Shown here one piece after another: positions 38,301 to 45,521 of a DNA stretch of 64,000 nt. Within the stretch, counting starts at the first letter, position 1. The number at the start of each line of letters is the position of its first letter. Made by a program: the position numbers and the translations under genes. The stretch is from Bimastos eiseni. Lineage: Eukaryota; Annelida; Clitellata; Crassiclitellata; Lumbricidae. Location: positions 46,383,949-46,447,948 of the forward strand of contig OY365809.1 of assembly GCA_959347315.1 (NCBI GenBank), read 5' to 3'. The notes below the pieces were generated by a model. The model worked only from the letters and a program-made list of their open reading frames with translations. It had not been told where the DNA came from and ran no database searches.

Positions 38301-40385
38301 AATAAAATAAAATAATTATAAATAAAATTAATAGGGCCCTAGATAAAATGTCGATCAATGAGAGAAGGCACGAAAGCGGAGCAGAGAAGCGAAGAAAGAA
38401 AAAGGAAGCCACAGTGAAGCTTCAAGAAGAAATGAAAAGGACTCCGGCGCTTTTCCAACTTGGCTTCACTCGTTCGTCTGCAGAAGATCAAGCCTGTGGC
38501 TGTGGTAGTACTGCCGTCGGCAGTGCCGGCGATGTTATGGTGACAGACTTGCCTTCCGAATTGACTGCTGTACAAATGGTTGAGCCTCAGAACACCATGG
38601 ATGACACTGCCAAAACCGATCAGGATTTTAATGTGATTGGTCCGGCGAGACAAATTCAGAGACCGGAATTTCAAAACGACGTCGGATTATGGGAAAACAT
38701 TACAAACGCAGTGCAAGAACATTGGTCTAGTAGAGATCCTGTAGAATGCCAGCACTTTGATTGTGATTTTTCGGCTTCACGTAGGCAGTACGATGATGGT
38801 ACTGCACGATATTTTACTTGTTCCATGATGTTTCGGAAGCATGTGAATGGAGAACAAATTAAACGGGAATGGTTGATGTACTCGCCAACTTCTGGCAATG
38901 TATACTGTTTTCCCTGCGTCTTATTTCGTGATGCAGGTAAAGGAATTCAAACCCCAAAAGTTTCACTGCCTATGGGCCTCCACGGTGCTTAATCCGGCAC
39001 TGATTCTAATGCTACATTTGAGAGTCTGTGCTTATCTTATGCTGTTTTATAAGGTGGTAGTGATATGTTGCCATCTTCCCCTGTAGACAGCTTGAATTTG
39101 GGATCCATGCTTTGACTAACTGTGATGACTATACTAAATCTTTTTCATATCGAAATTGACAGCCTTTTATGTCATAAGATGTCATTAAACTAAACTAAAT
39201 CTGTCTTATATAGACTTCTATTTTGGGAATTAGTTGCAATGCAACCTGCAGCTTAAGTCAGCTTAAGTGTCTTGGCCTGTCAAAGTGTGATTTATGCACT
39301 TGACGGCCATTGTGTTTAATCTTAGTTATTTTGTTTCTCTTGATGTGGTGCTGTATAAATTAACAGTTGCATCAGAACTTGTGTTACGGGTTTCGTCGAT
39401 ATTCTAAGCCAAAATCAGTATGGCTCTATCTAAAACAGAGTGATGCAGGAATTTTTGCTGTGGTAAAACTGAGGTAAATAATGTGGTGATGTAACGACAA
39501 TTTGTGTTTTCTAGATGTTTCTGGTATATTTTGGTCTGTGTCCTGGTTTTCAGGTTTCTTCTCTGGAATTCCCTCCTAAGAAACTGTTCACAACAGAGAA
39601 AGTCATTGCCATGCGAAGGACTCGACTTGAAGTAAATATAAATCCATTGTATTTTCTTGTACGTGCTAAAGTTGCTGAGAATGTCTAGCAGTTGATATAC
39701 TTACAAATTAAATAACTTTCCTGAACCGTATGAAGAAGCAATTGTGTTGATCAAGAGAAGCAGTCCCTTCAGCAGCTGTTGTCCCCAAGAGGCAACCATT
39801 TAGTAGAAAATGTCAGCGACTTCAGTTTTCTTAGACTTGGTGTATGAGGGTCAGTTGGCTGAAGGGTGCAGGTAAGCAGAAATCTCTAAAGAAATGTCTC
39901 CTCTGGCAGGGATTTGCAACCCCAAACAGTCCACCAAAGTAAACACTGGAATACTTTGTCAACTAGATTAGAATTCAATTAATCTGAATGAAGTAGAATC
40001 TGTGATCAGTTTTATGTTTAGCTGCTTTAAGTTTTGGATTTGCTAGTTATGCTGCAGCAGGATTTTATCAGAGCTGTGTGGTCGAAAATCACCTTCCCAG
40101 GTGTTTGGTTGCAAGGGAAAGGCTGGATTCTTCCAAAACGCTTTACATTTCCTGATGGACTCAATATTGTCATTTTCAAGGAAAAATGCAGTGTAAATAT
40201 TAATGGTGTTTGCTGTCAACAATTCATAGAATTATCTTCAGAATCTACTTGAAGTTCTCTACAACACTGCTGGTTGTCCCCTTCATCCAAGTCGTGCCAA
40301 TGTCTACTGTAAGCAACTTCTCACCAACTTTCACCCATTCTTTCAAAAGGGTATCTTTGAAACATCGAAGCACAGCGCCTGCTGA
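14304..40385 (+). CDS. KIF16B: KIF16B-like kinesin-3 (motor-FHA-coiled coil-PX), complete
   Basis: Plus-end-directed microtubule motor of the kinesin-3 family; KIF16B moves early endosomes by binding PI3P through a C-terminal PX domain. Thirty-three coding exons with GT-AG borders join in one frame to 1344 codons plus TGA at 40383-40385, close to vertebrate KIF16B in length. Domain order: motor about 1-375, FHA about 475-557, coiled coil about 600-1000, acidic and Ser-rich linker, PX about 1180-1320. The start ATG at 14304 gives [14 protein letters not shown]. The second Met matches the usual KIF16B start and could be the one used. Exon coordinates are given in the three part entries below. 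The nearest downstream poly(A)-like signal is ATTAAA at 40438. Confidence 0.96.
14675..15312. mobile_element. DNA element with inverted subterminal repeats
   Basis: The left side (14690-14820) has several copies of GACAATTAATACC-like units. The right side (15170-15300) has the reverse complement (GGTATTAACTGTC-like). The pair flanks about 350 bp of AT-rich DNA in the first kinesin intron. ACCTTGGCCG occurs at both outer edges (14675 and 15303) and could be a target duplication. About 30 bp of the right edge recurs near 16823-16852, so the true ends are uncertain. Confidence 0.55.
17205..17470 (+). repeat. Tandem repeat of about 66 bp
   Basis: Units built on TTCAATATTCATGATATAAT repeat about three to four times in the intron before the 33-bp exon 17485-17517. 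Confidence 0.8.
18243..18387. mobile_element. hAT MITE with exact 8-bp TSD
   Basis: A 145-bp element flanked by GTAATTGA on both sides (18235-18242 and 18388-18395). The 5' end CAGGGCCGTACC and GGTGCAAATTT are typical of hAT elements. The 3' inverted repeat is decayed. It lies in a kinesin motor-domain intron. Confidence 0.75.
19905..20800 (-). pseudogene. Two degraded LINE ORF C-terminal copies, head to tail
   Basis: On the minus strand, 20800-20636 encodes [20 protein letters not shown] and a terminal GSFVQL. After an (ATT)n spacer, 20585-19913 repeats a longer version starting at APHAGD, with several frameshifts. Both end in the same GSFVQL followed by (ATT)n on the plus strand. A third relative is at 61445-61880. 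These are the C-terminal region of a non-LTR-type retroelement ORF found in many invertebrate genomes; I cannot name the clade. The copies fill the kinesin intron between 19823 and 21132. Confidence 0.65.
22139..22166 (+). repeat. (TGCC)n microsatellite
   Basis: About six to seven TGCC copies in a kinesin intron. Confidence 0.9.
22728..24007 (+). repeat. 11-bp minisatellite, about 1.28 kb, open in all three + frames
   Basis: Roughly 110 copies of TTCATTCACAG and variants (TTTATTCACAG, TTCATTCACTG). Because 11 is not a multiple of 3 and the unit has no stop, all three forward frames read the same 11-residue peptide cycle, [11 protein letters not shown]. This gives spurious open frames of up to 426 codons. 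Higher-order structure is visible: a block near 23002-23090 recurs at about 23393-23470, and a 33-bp unit (three 11-mers) repeats from 23825 to 24006. It lies in the intron between the motor and the neck. Confidence 0.95.
24536..24735 (-). pseudogene. LINE ORF2 C-terminal fragment
   Basis: The minus strand reads [20 protein letters not shown], then after a frameshift [14 protein letters not shown]. This is the signature C-terminal tail of one group of endonuclease/RT LINEs. It is truncated and frameshifted, inside a kinesin intron. Confidence 0.65.
24875..25035 (+). mobile_element. SINE-like repeat, family B (copy 1)
   Basis: Ordered similarity (CTTGGCATACGAGG, GGCCAGTCC, TCCCTCGTC, TCTTCCCACTGACAG, GTGGAGCAGAATTT) is shared with 26835-26975, with 32008-32190 in reverse, and partly with 39825-39920. 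Four copies in 15 kb of one gene mark an interspersed repeat. Confidence 0.6.
25389..25805 (-). pseudogene. LINE ORF2 C-terminal fragment, open 138-codon frame
   Basis: The minus strand reads [20 protein letters not shown], then [20 protein letters not shown], then [17 protein letters not shown]. This is the C-terminal end of an RTE/Craft-like endonuclease-RT protein. No catalytic domain remains. A frameshifted copy of the same family is on the plus strand at 49895-50305. Confidence 0.75.
26276..26610 (+). mobile_element. tRNA-headed SINE-like repeat, family A (copy 2), expanded pyrimidine tract
   Basis: The head has TGGTCAGAGC and a good B box (GGGTTCGATCC). The tail has GAGCCACCGATTGATGC and TGTCATTAG, followed by AT-rich (AAT)n. 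Between B box and tail lies about 145 bp of almost pure CTT/CCT repeats, replacing the roughly 25-bp pyrimidine stretch of copy 1. Confidence 0.65.
26341..26490 (+). repeat. CTT/CCT homopyrimidine tract
   Basis: About 145 bp nearly free of purines on this strand, inside the SINE at 26276-26610. The open frames over it (poly-Leu and Glu/Lys-rich) are artefacts. Confidence 0.9.
26835..26975 (+). mobile_element. SINE-like repeat, family B (copy 2)
   Basis: Shares CAGCATATGAGGGT, GGTGGCCGGTCC, TCCCTCGCCGTCTCGTCTTC and GGGAGCAGAAATTTTGACC with the other family-B copies. It lies in the kinesin intron before exon 27146-27268. Confidence 0.6.
27545..27660 (+). pseudogene. Relic duplicate of the kinesin FHA exon
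   Basis: 27594-27658 matches the 3' half of exon 28490-28627 (TTCCAATGACAAATGC, GAGTGTTA, ATTGTT, CAGTGCGGT, CCCAAGG). A net 6-bp difference keeps the frame open: [16 protein letters not shown] versus [18 protein letters not shown]. Weaker similarity extends upstream to about 27545. It lies upstream of exon 27718-27769, in the wrong order for simple use, and the donor after CCAAGG is GC rather than GT. I read it as a decayed duplicated exon. Confidence 0.75.
27815..28110 (+). repeat. 20-bp minisatellite (ATGGGGACATTTACAGTAGC)
   Basis: About 14 copies of a 20-21 bp unit in the intron before the FHA exon. Confidence 0.9.
29525..29690 (+). mobile_element. Possible SINE-like repeat, family C (weak copy)
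   Basis: CTTACATGGCTGCCAAACAGTT and later TGTGATCAT resemble the family-C copies at 7007 and 47370. It is followed by AAGAAGAAGAAG. The similarity is short. Confidence 0.3.
30495..30890 (+). repeat. Complex tandem repeat of GAAGTCATGTTACA units
   Basis: Short units (AGAAGTCATGTTAC and variants) are organised in a longer period of about 110 bp. It immediately precedes the coiled-coil exon 30922-31075, so open frames over the repeat run into real coding sequence by chance. Confidence 0.85.
31091..31250. mobile_element. One end of the GGTCTCGAGACC hAT family
   Basis: From CAGGGATGTGGTCTCGAG onward, about 155 bp match the left end of the full element at 43308. It stops at a T-run. No right end or target duplication was found, so this copy is truncated. 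It sits just after exon 30922-31075. Confidence 0.7.
31275..31345. repeat. Short interspersed repeat, partner at 37145-37215 in reverse
   Basis: About 60 bp around TTGCCCTCCTCCTTT and AGGCTTGGAACTAGCACT recurs as its reverse complement near 37145-37215 in another kinesin intron. Confidence 0.55.
32008..32190 (-). mobile_element. SINE-like repeat, family B (reverse copy)
   Basis: The reverse complement carries TTCATTTTCTTAGGGTGGCC, TTCCCACCGACAGCGTACGG and GGAGTAGAAATCTCC, as in the copy at 24875. It contains a CCATCCCC expansion near 32041-32075. Confidence 0.55.
32383..32512 (+). repeat. 18-bp tandem array with seven ATGCAAAT octamers
   Basis: The unit GAAGACTATGCAAATAAT repeats about seven times. 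Perfect ATGCAAAT octamers start at about 32388, 32406, 32424, 32459, 32477, 32495 and 32504, with one broken copy at 32442. ATGCAAAT is the classical POU/Oct binding site. It lies in the kinesin intron before the 803-bp exon. Whether any factor binds is unknown. Confidence 0.85.
33885..34130 (+). repeat. 61-bp pyrimidine-rich repeat with acceptor-like TTTTCAG in each unit
   Basis: Three to four units of 61 bp, each a polypyrimidine run with CTTTTCAG at about 33935, 33996 and 34057. The array ends about 40 bp before the real acceptor at 34171. It is in the kinesin intron between exons 32906-33708 and 34172-34293. Confidence 0.9.
36255..36442 (+). repeat. GGAATG/GGGATG simple-sequence array
   Basis: About 190 bp of degenerate ATGGGATGCGA-type units in the kinesin intron after exon 35665-35927. 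The minus-strand open frame of 173 codons over it is artefactual. Confidence 0.9.
36555..36650 (+). mobile_element. SINE-like tail (GTGCTATATAAAT type)
   Basis: GGCTGGGCTGGGAGCGCTCA then GGGGTGCTATATAAAT matches 19268-19330 in order. Similar CTATATAAAT tails occur near 41335 and, inverted, near 24430 and 35065. They look like the common 3' tail of a retroposon family. Confidence 0.45.
38096..39002 (+). mobile_element. hAT element with TTF zinc-finger ORF, exact 8-bp TSD
   Basis: A 907-bp element flanked by ATTCTAAT at 38088-38095 and 39003-39010. Ends are CAGTCCCGGATTA and, reverse-complemented, CAGTGCCGGATTAAGC. Inside, 38348-38992 encodes 214 residues, basic at the N-terminus, with a C-terminal [19 protein letters not shown] block typical of TTF-type zinc fingers in hAT/ZMYM-like transposases. 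The frame then runs straight into the right terminal repeat, so the catalytic part has been deleted. It is inserted in the intron splitting the PX domain. Confidence 0.9.
39825..39920 (+). mobile_element. SINE-like repeat, family B (partial copy)
   Basis: TTTTCTTAGACTTGGTGTATGA and GCAGAAATCTC match parts of the other family-B copies; the middle is missing. Confidence 0.4.
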
Positions 40386-43299
40386 GACGACACAGACTAT
40401 CCTACGATTCAATTGCTCATACAACTGAAACTGCACCATTAAATTGTGATCAAGCCTTTCCAGTCCAGTAAGAGTACAATTGTGTCAAACTTCTGTGATC
40501 TCGACAATAGATATCATTTATTTTCATTGTTTTAAGCCAAAGGGACATTTTATGGAATTAGTGCTCTTTGCGCCAACAAGATTTTTGAGTTGAACCAGTA
40601 TTTACGGAAGTCGGATTTGATGCAGGTAGGTTGCATATTTCAGTAAGTTTTCAAACAAGTTTGAAATTCTATTTGTTGGAAAGAGAACTTGCTGAAATAC
40701 CTAACAAATACTGTGAATTTTGAGAGTTTGTCATTTTAAAAATGTAAGCTAACGAGATTTAAAGGATGACAACATGAGGATCTCTTAATCTGTGAAGTTG
40801 AGATTATACCATATTGCTATTTAAGTTATTCTGAGCAAGATGTAAAAGGGATTGCTGCAATTATGCAACATATCGACTTTATGCAAAATAAGTTAAATTT
40901 ATGCAGTCACCATTTATTGTTGAGGCAATGAGATTTGTTGATGTAATACAATTTTAAAATTACAATTATTGTTAATTAGTGGTGGTGTGTATTATGTTGC
41001 ATTTAGTGTACAGTACGTAAAGCAGATTTTATCTTTTTATCCTTTTATATTTGATGGTAAAATGATTTACTCTAAATATTCTGAAGAATTGTGCAAAATG
41101 ACTACTTATTTTCTTAACTTTACATTACTGAGAGAATTGCACAAGATTGAAATAATTGAACAATGATGGGATCTGGTCAGTAGAAGGGACTCTCCCTTTC
41201 CAGCATCAATTCCCAATTGTATGAGACTTTTGCCTGTTTGATTTCAAGCCTCAGCACTGTGTTGCATATATTCATACTGTTATAGCATGACATTGTATCA
41301 TTAATGTAATATTTACAGTGTACAGCTCTCTGCTGGCTATGCTATATAAATTGTCGTAATTTATTGCAAGCATGGATTAGTTGATATGGTATAGAATTGG
41401 TTTGTGCTGGTGTCAGAGTACATTACAGGGTTTGATATATGTGGCTTCAGAACAGTGGACGTTCTACTGCAAGTGCCTTTGACATTACGAATGTTGTTCA
41501 AATTGTCGTCATCATTGTAACAGTTGTATTTTAGTTTTTGCACTAATGTGTTCCGAGTCTTACATAAATCAGTGGCGCCACTATCATTGAGGCGATTTTT
41601 TTATTTAAATATTTTTTCACATTGAAAAATAGCCTTAGCTGCCCGGCATTGACAGCATTACTGCTGTGACTTCTGAGAGCTTGCTATAATGATTCCTGAG
41701 TGGGAGGAGTCTTCTGCGTGCTATTCATTAAATAAACTTGCATTAGCCTACTGTATGCATTATCTAGCCGGTGACTTCACGCATTGAATATAGTACCAAT
41801 ATTGCATGATAATGACAGCATCGTCACCAACAAATGGACTGCTTGTAAATTTTTTTTAATCTTCTGGTTAGGGACGAGATACAGTAGCCTATCTCCTACA
41901 CCCATCATATTCAATTTGCCTCCCGTGACCTCTGATCCTAGCGACGCTACTGCTTATAAAAGATTACCGTTATTCCATTAAATATTCGTACATGTGATCA
42001 CTCAGAATTATGAAAATTATCGAATGCATGTGTAAGTAATTAAATTCTTTCTTTTATCAGTTGCCTAACCACACCTGGTTTGCATAGACCACAAGTAACA
42101 AATGTGATGTGAATCTATCGGCCATTATTGGCCCTTTAACGGTGCCAATCCCTTATCAACTCTAGCCTATGATGATAAAATTACAACGACAGCCATTTAA
42201 GCGTCGCCCGAAGCTGACCAGTCACCAACGCACAAATGCTATTTTATTATCGTCATTGTTGAGATTAAGATTAATGTTACTGATAAGCTTTAGTTATGAA
42301 TGTTTAGTCATTAATGCGGTGCTATGTAAAGGGTTTCACTACATGGCGAGACGTTTCCCGTGGATGACCAGATTGGCCTGCACGACTGCTGTGTAGTCAC
42401 CACCGAATGATATAATGACCATAAATTTTTATTACATGGGCGATATGAAACTTCAGATTATTATCAGATGTATTATACGTGAATCCGGTTTCATGGTATG
42501 TGATTAGAAAGTGGACTGCTTGTTAAAGGGGCTTTACATTTTATGTTTTCATGTTGTGGACTGTTGTATTGTTATAACAAGTTTTGTCATAAAATAATAA
42601 AATTGCCGACATGTATTGTTGTTATAGATGAGGAAAATTAGATGAACGCTGGGTTGATTTTATTTAGCGCTATTAAATATGTATAGAGTGCCATGAAATT
42701 ATCTGTATGCTAACTGTACTGCGAGTCTCTGACCAATTATTATTATTCTGAGTTCTGACAGATCTATTTCTTACGTGTGATTTGTTGACGCGTGTTTTAA
42801 CTGTTGCTGAAATTATTGATATGCAATTCTTTATTTCATGTGATAGCATTATGGTGATTTTTTAGCTGAAGAAATGCTTAAAACACACTTATGTCACAAA
42901 TAATTATTATTAATCATTATTAATTTATTATAGCCAACAATGCTCACACGTGTACTATCGGATGCTACAATCCTATAAAGGTATCTTTACCAAGAATTAC
43001 ACTAACCTAAAACTTGACAAACTATTGAAAATGAGCATTCTATGCAGGATAATGGCTTTATTAAGCCGAGTAAGTATATCAGCATTTTTTGATATTTTAT
43101 TGTGATTTTAAATAGCGACCGTATCCTTAATATTAATGGCCTCCGAATCTGGTCATCTCATGTTTCAATGAATTGATCGAGTGTGCACTTGATTATCACC
43201 GCCTTTTAAATGTACGTCATGCCATCTCGGGCCCAGGGTCCCATGCATAAATCGATGCTGTCTTTTGCTTCTGTCTCTGGGTGCGTAAGACCTTTCTCC
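40386..43299. other. Intergenic, kinesin 3' side
   Basis: An AT-rich region without a recognisable gene. ATTAAA at 40438-40443, 53 bp after the kinesin stop, is a possible poly(A) signal. It contains a CTATATAAAT retroposon tail near 41335 and a hAT-like element at 41570-41952. CpG density rises from about 43190. Open frames here are short and show no homology I recognise. Confidence 0.6.
41570..41952. mobile_element. hAT-like element, terminal repeats only
   Basis: Ends CAGTGGCGCCACTA and, reverse-complemented, CAGTAGCGTCGCTA form an imperfect inverted repeat about 380 bp apart. No clean 8-bp duplication flanks it. Confidence 0.5.
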
Positions 43300-43307
43300 T
43301 TGTCCAC

Positions 43308-44115
43308 CAGGGATGTGGTCTCGAGACCGCGGTCTTGGTCTCGAGACCGGAAAATTGCGGTCTTGGTCTCGAATGCATCGGTCTTGGTCTTAAAGGAACG
43401 GTCTTGGGATTGGTCGAGATCTTCGTCTTAGGTTAGCGTTCTTGGTCATTTGCCGTATCAGAATAATTTATTTGATATTTTTCGGTTATTTTCGATTATT
43501 AGATACACCGGATATTTAGGCTTTACGCGCTTGTTATCGATTTATTACGTGCTGACCATCTAAATGTATATACATGTCACCATCGGCAAAAATGCATTTG
43601 CAACGGAACCAGCCATTTCAAAATTTGATTTCACAAATGTCAAGGTTTTTGAACAGTCTAATAATTATGTGGTCGGCCACGTGTAGTCACCTACAATTCC
43701 GAGTACAAGCATATCTGCGCCATTCAAACGGAACGTTAATCTACTTGTTCAGATGTCTTATTTAGAAGCTATCGTATACTGTATGTAATTTATAGCGTGA
43801 TATTCTCAGGCCGAAGCCAAGGGCTGAACCCGCAAAAGTTCAGACTGGCCGGTGAAACTGTTTTCTGGACCATTATTAAGATTGGTATTTTTCAGCAATA
43901 AAATTAATGTTTTAAGCGTGTCAATCCGTTTTAGCGTCTTAATAAATTGAATTGTTTATAAAAAAGAGTATTGGTCTTGGTCTCGGACCCTCGGTCTTGG
44001 TCTCGGACCACTCGGTCTTGGTCTCGGACCACTCGGTCTTGGTCTCGGACCACCCGGTCTTGGTCTTGGACCTCTCGGTCTTGGTCTCGAGATTTTGGTC
44101 TCGTGCCCAACACTG
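43308..44115. mobile_element. hAT element of the GGTCTCGAGACC family, exact 8-bp TSD
   Basis: An 808-bp element flanked by TTGTCCAC at 43300-43307 and 44116-44123. Ends CAGGGATGTGGTCTCGAG and, reverse-complemented, CAGTGTTGGGCACGAG. Both subterminal regions are arrays of CGGTCTTGGTCTCG-type units, about six at the right end. No transposase is encoded; the minus-strand Asp/Gln/Arg-rich frame is the repeat translated. A truncated relative is at 31091-31250. Confidence 0.9.
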
Positions 44116-44123
44116 TTGTCCAC

Positions 44124-45297
44124 CACTCTCTTCTTGCCTTCCCCGAGTAGGCCTATAGACGTACGTGTCCCGTCCTATGTCGAGTTGGACGCGATGTCCT
44201 CTATGATCGGAGGTTCGGGCCCTGGAAGAATTTTTTATGTTCCACATTGTTGCAGTTCTAGTGATTTTTCGAAAAAAGAATATTGCTTTTTTTGTCAGCG
44301 GTATTTTTCGTGGTTAGAAAAAGTATTGAAAAGTATATCCATCACCGTCACTCACGTGACGGTGATGGATATAGTTATACAACCTTTCTGCTTGCGTGTT
44401 GCGAAATTTTGTACTACTCAACTGTTGTGAGAATATTAGATAGGTGTAAAATTGTGAACTTAAAAGTCCGAATAAATTCTGGCTGCGACGCATCAACTGA
44501 TTCCATTCAACGTTTTCTCTGGGTTCGAATATGGCATTCAAAATCCCAGAAATTCGCGATCTCTGTAAGATGACTAACCTAGGTTTAAAAAATTAACATT
44601 CTTCAGCCCAGCATAAACTCCAAATTTCCAAAGCGCCACCCGAAAGACATGTGCCTGCACACATGCTCATTCGTGACTTGTGAGCGTTGGTGTTACGTCG
44701 TTTTTCTTTTTGGAATTTCGCATATAAACTAATTTCGGTGCCTATATTATATGATATAACATAAGCACTGAAATTACAGTTGTTTTTATTTGCAACTGTT
44801 TTAAGCCTTACTAATAATAAATATTCGTTTATTGATATACATGGAATGTCATACCGCAAACCATTACAATATGTTAGTTGTTTAGTACCAGAGTAGGTAC
44901 TGCCATTAAGGCTAGTGTTTTTTATTCTAGTTTGAGTAACGAACTGAATATTCGCCAGAAAAATAGTAGAAGTACTGAATATCATCACCTCTAAAGGCGT
45001 AAGGAACGCAGCATTATGTTCGACCGTGGTTGACGAGAATATTGACTGTTGATTCAAAATTGAACGATTTCGTATACTTTATTGTAATAAATTTAAGTGA
45101 ATGTTAGCGAAAGAAACTTGTCGATACGGACTATATAACTCTTAAGCGGTGAGATTAATGTATGCACTATGTTCTGTGATTGGATCGAGGGTGTTTTCAG
45201 TAAGTAAGGATGCAGTTTAGTTTTGCTTGTCCGCCTTTGAAGGGGCAATAAAGTTTATTTTTAGTAAAAATAATACCCGAGTGTCATTTCTGTTTTT
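44124..45297. other. Intergenic, unexplained; contains a 40-bp palindrome
   Basis: 44124-44250 is CpG-richer than its surroundings. A perfect 18-bp inverted repeat with a 4-bp loop lies at 44334-44373. A minus-strand open frame of 154 codons (44593-45057) has no homology I recognise and may be chance. No exon of either neighbouring gene is evident. Confidence 0.5.
44334..44373. repeat. Perfect 18-bp stem palindrome
   Basis: Two arms of 18 bp, starting TATATCCATCACC, are exact reverse complements around a TCAC loop. It stands alone; the inverted symmetry does not extend outward. Confidence 0.9.
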
Positions 45298-45521
45298 GGT
45301 AATTTATGGTTTTAGCGTCCCGAAAATTAACGGCAAGCAATGTACCCAACAAAAACACTCAAAAAGTCAGAACTGTCCCAAAACAGCATAATTCATTTAA
45401 TCAATCCAGCTTCTACTTAGATATATGATCCTTTTCATCGATCCAGCTTGATTTATGCATATTTCTTTTCGTAAAAGTGTATTTTAGCACAGCCCGTTTG
45501 ATGCGAGAATGTCGATGCGAA

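Larger units (their letters stand above)
36709..40385 (+). other. KIF16B: Kinesin-3 C-terminal PX-domain exons
   Basis: Exons 36709-36763, 37334-37498, 37951-38058, 39554-39631, 40230-40385. The PX domain shows the phosphoinositide motif RRYRRF at about residues 1249-1254 and the PPKKLF loop at about 1274-1279. The last exon reads [20 protein letters not shown] then [10 protein letters not shown], like the KIF16B C-terminus. A GTAAGC inside the last exon (40309) could act as a donor, but reading through it preserves homology to the end, so I did not splice there. A run of nine serines (about 1197-1205) lies in the N-terminal PX strand region. Confidence 0.92.

Noticed and set aside
40309..40620. 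Splice at GTAAGC (40309) into an exon at about 40538-40625
   Set aside because: The frame stays open, but the product loses similarity to the KIF16B C-terminus, whereas reading through gives [10 protein letters not shown] and a stop at the expected place.
44593..45057. Minus-strand 154-codon frame
   Set aside because: No recognisable domain, no splice or leader context, AT-rich intergenic setting; cannot be supported as a gene, although it is longer than most chance frames here.
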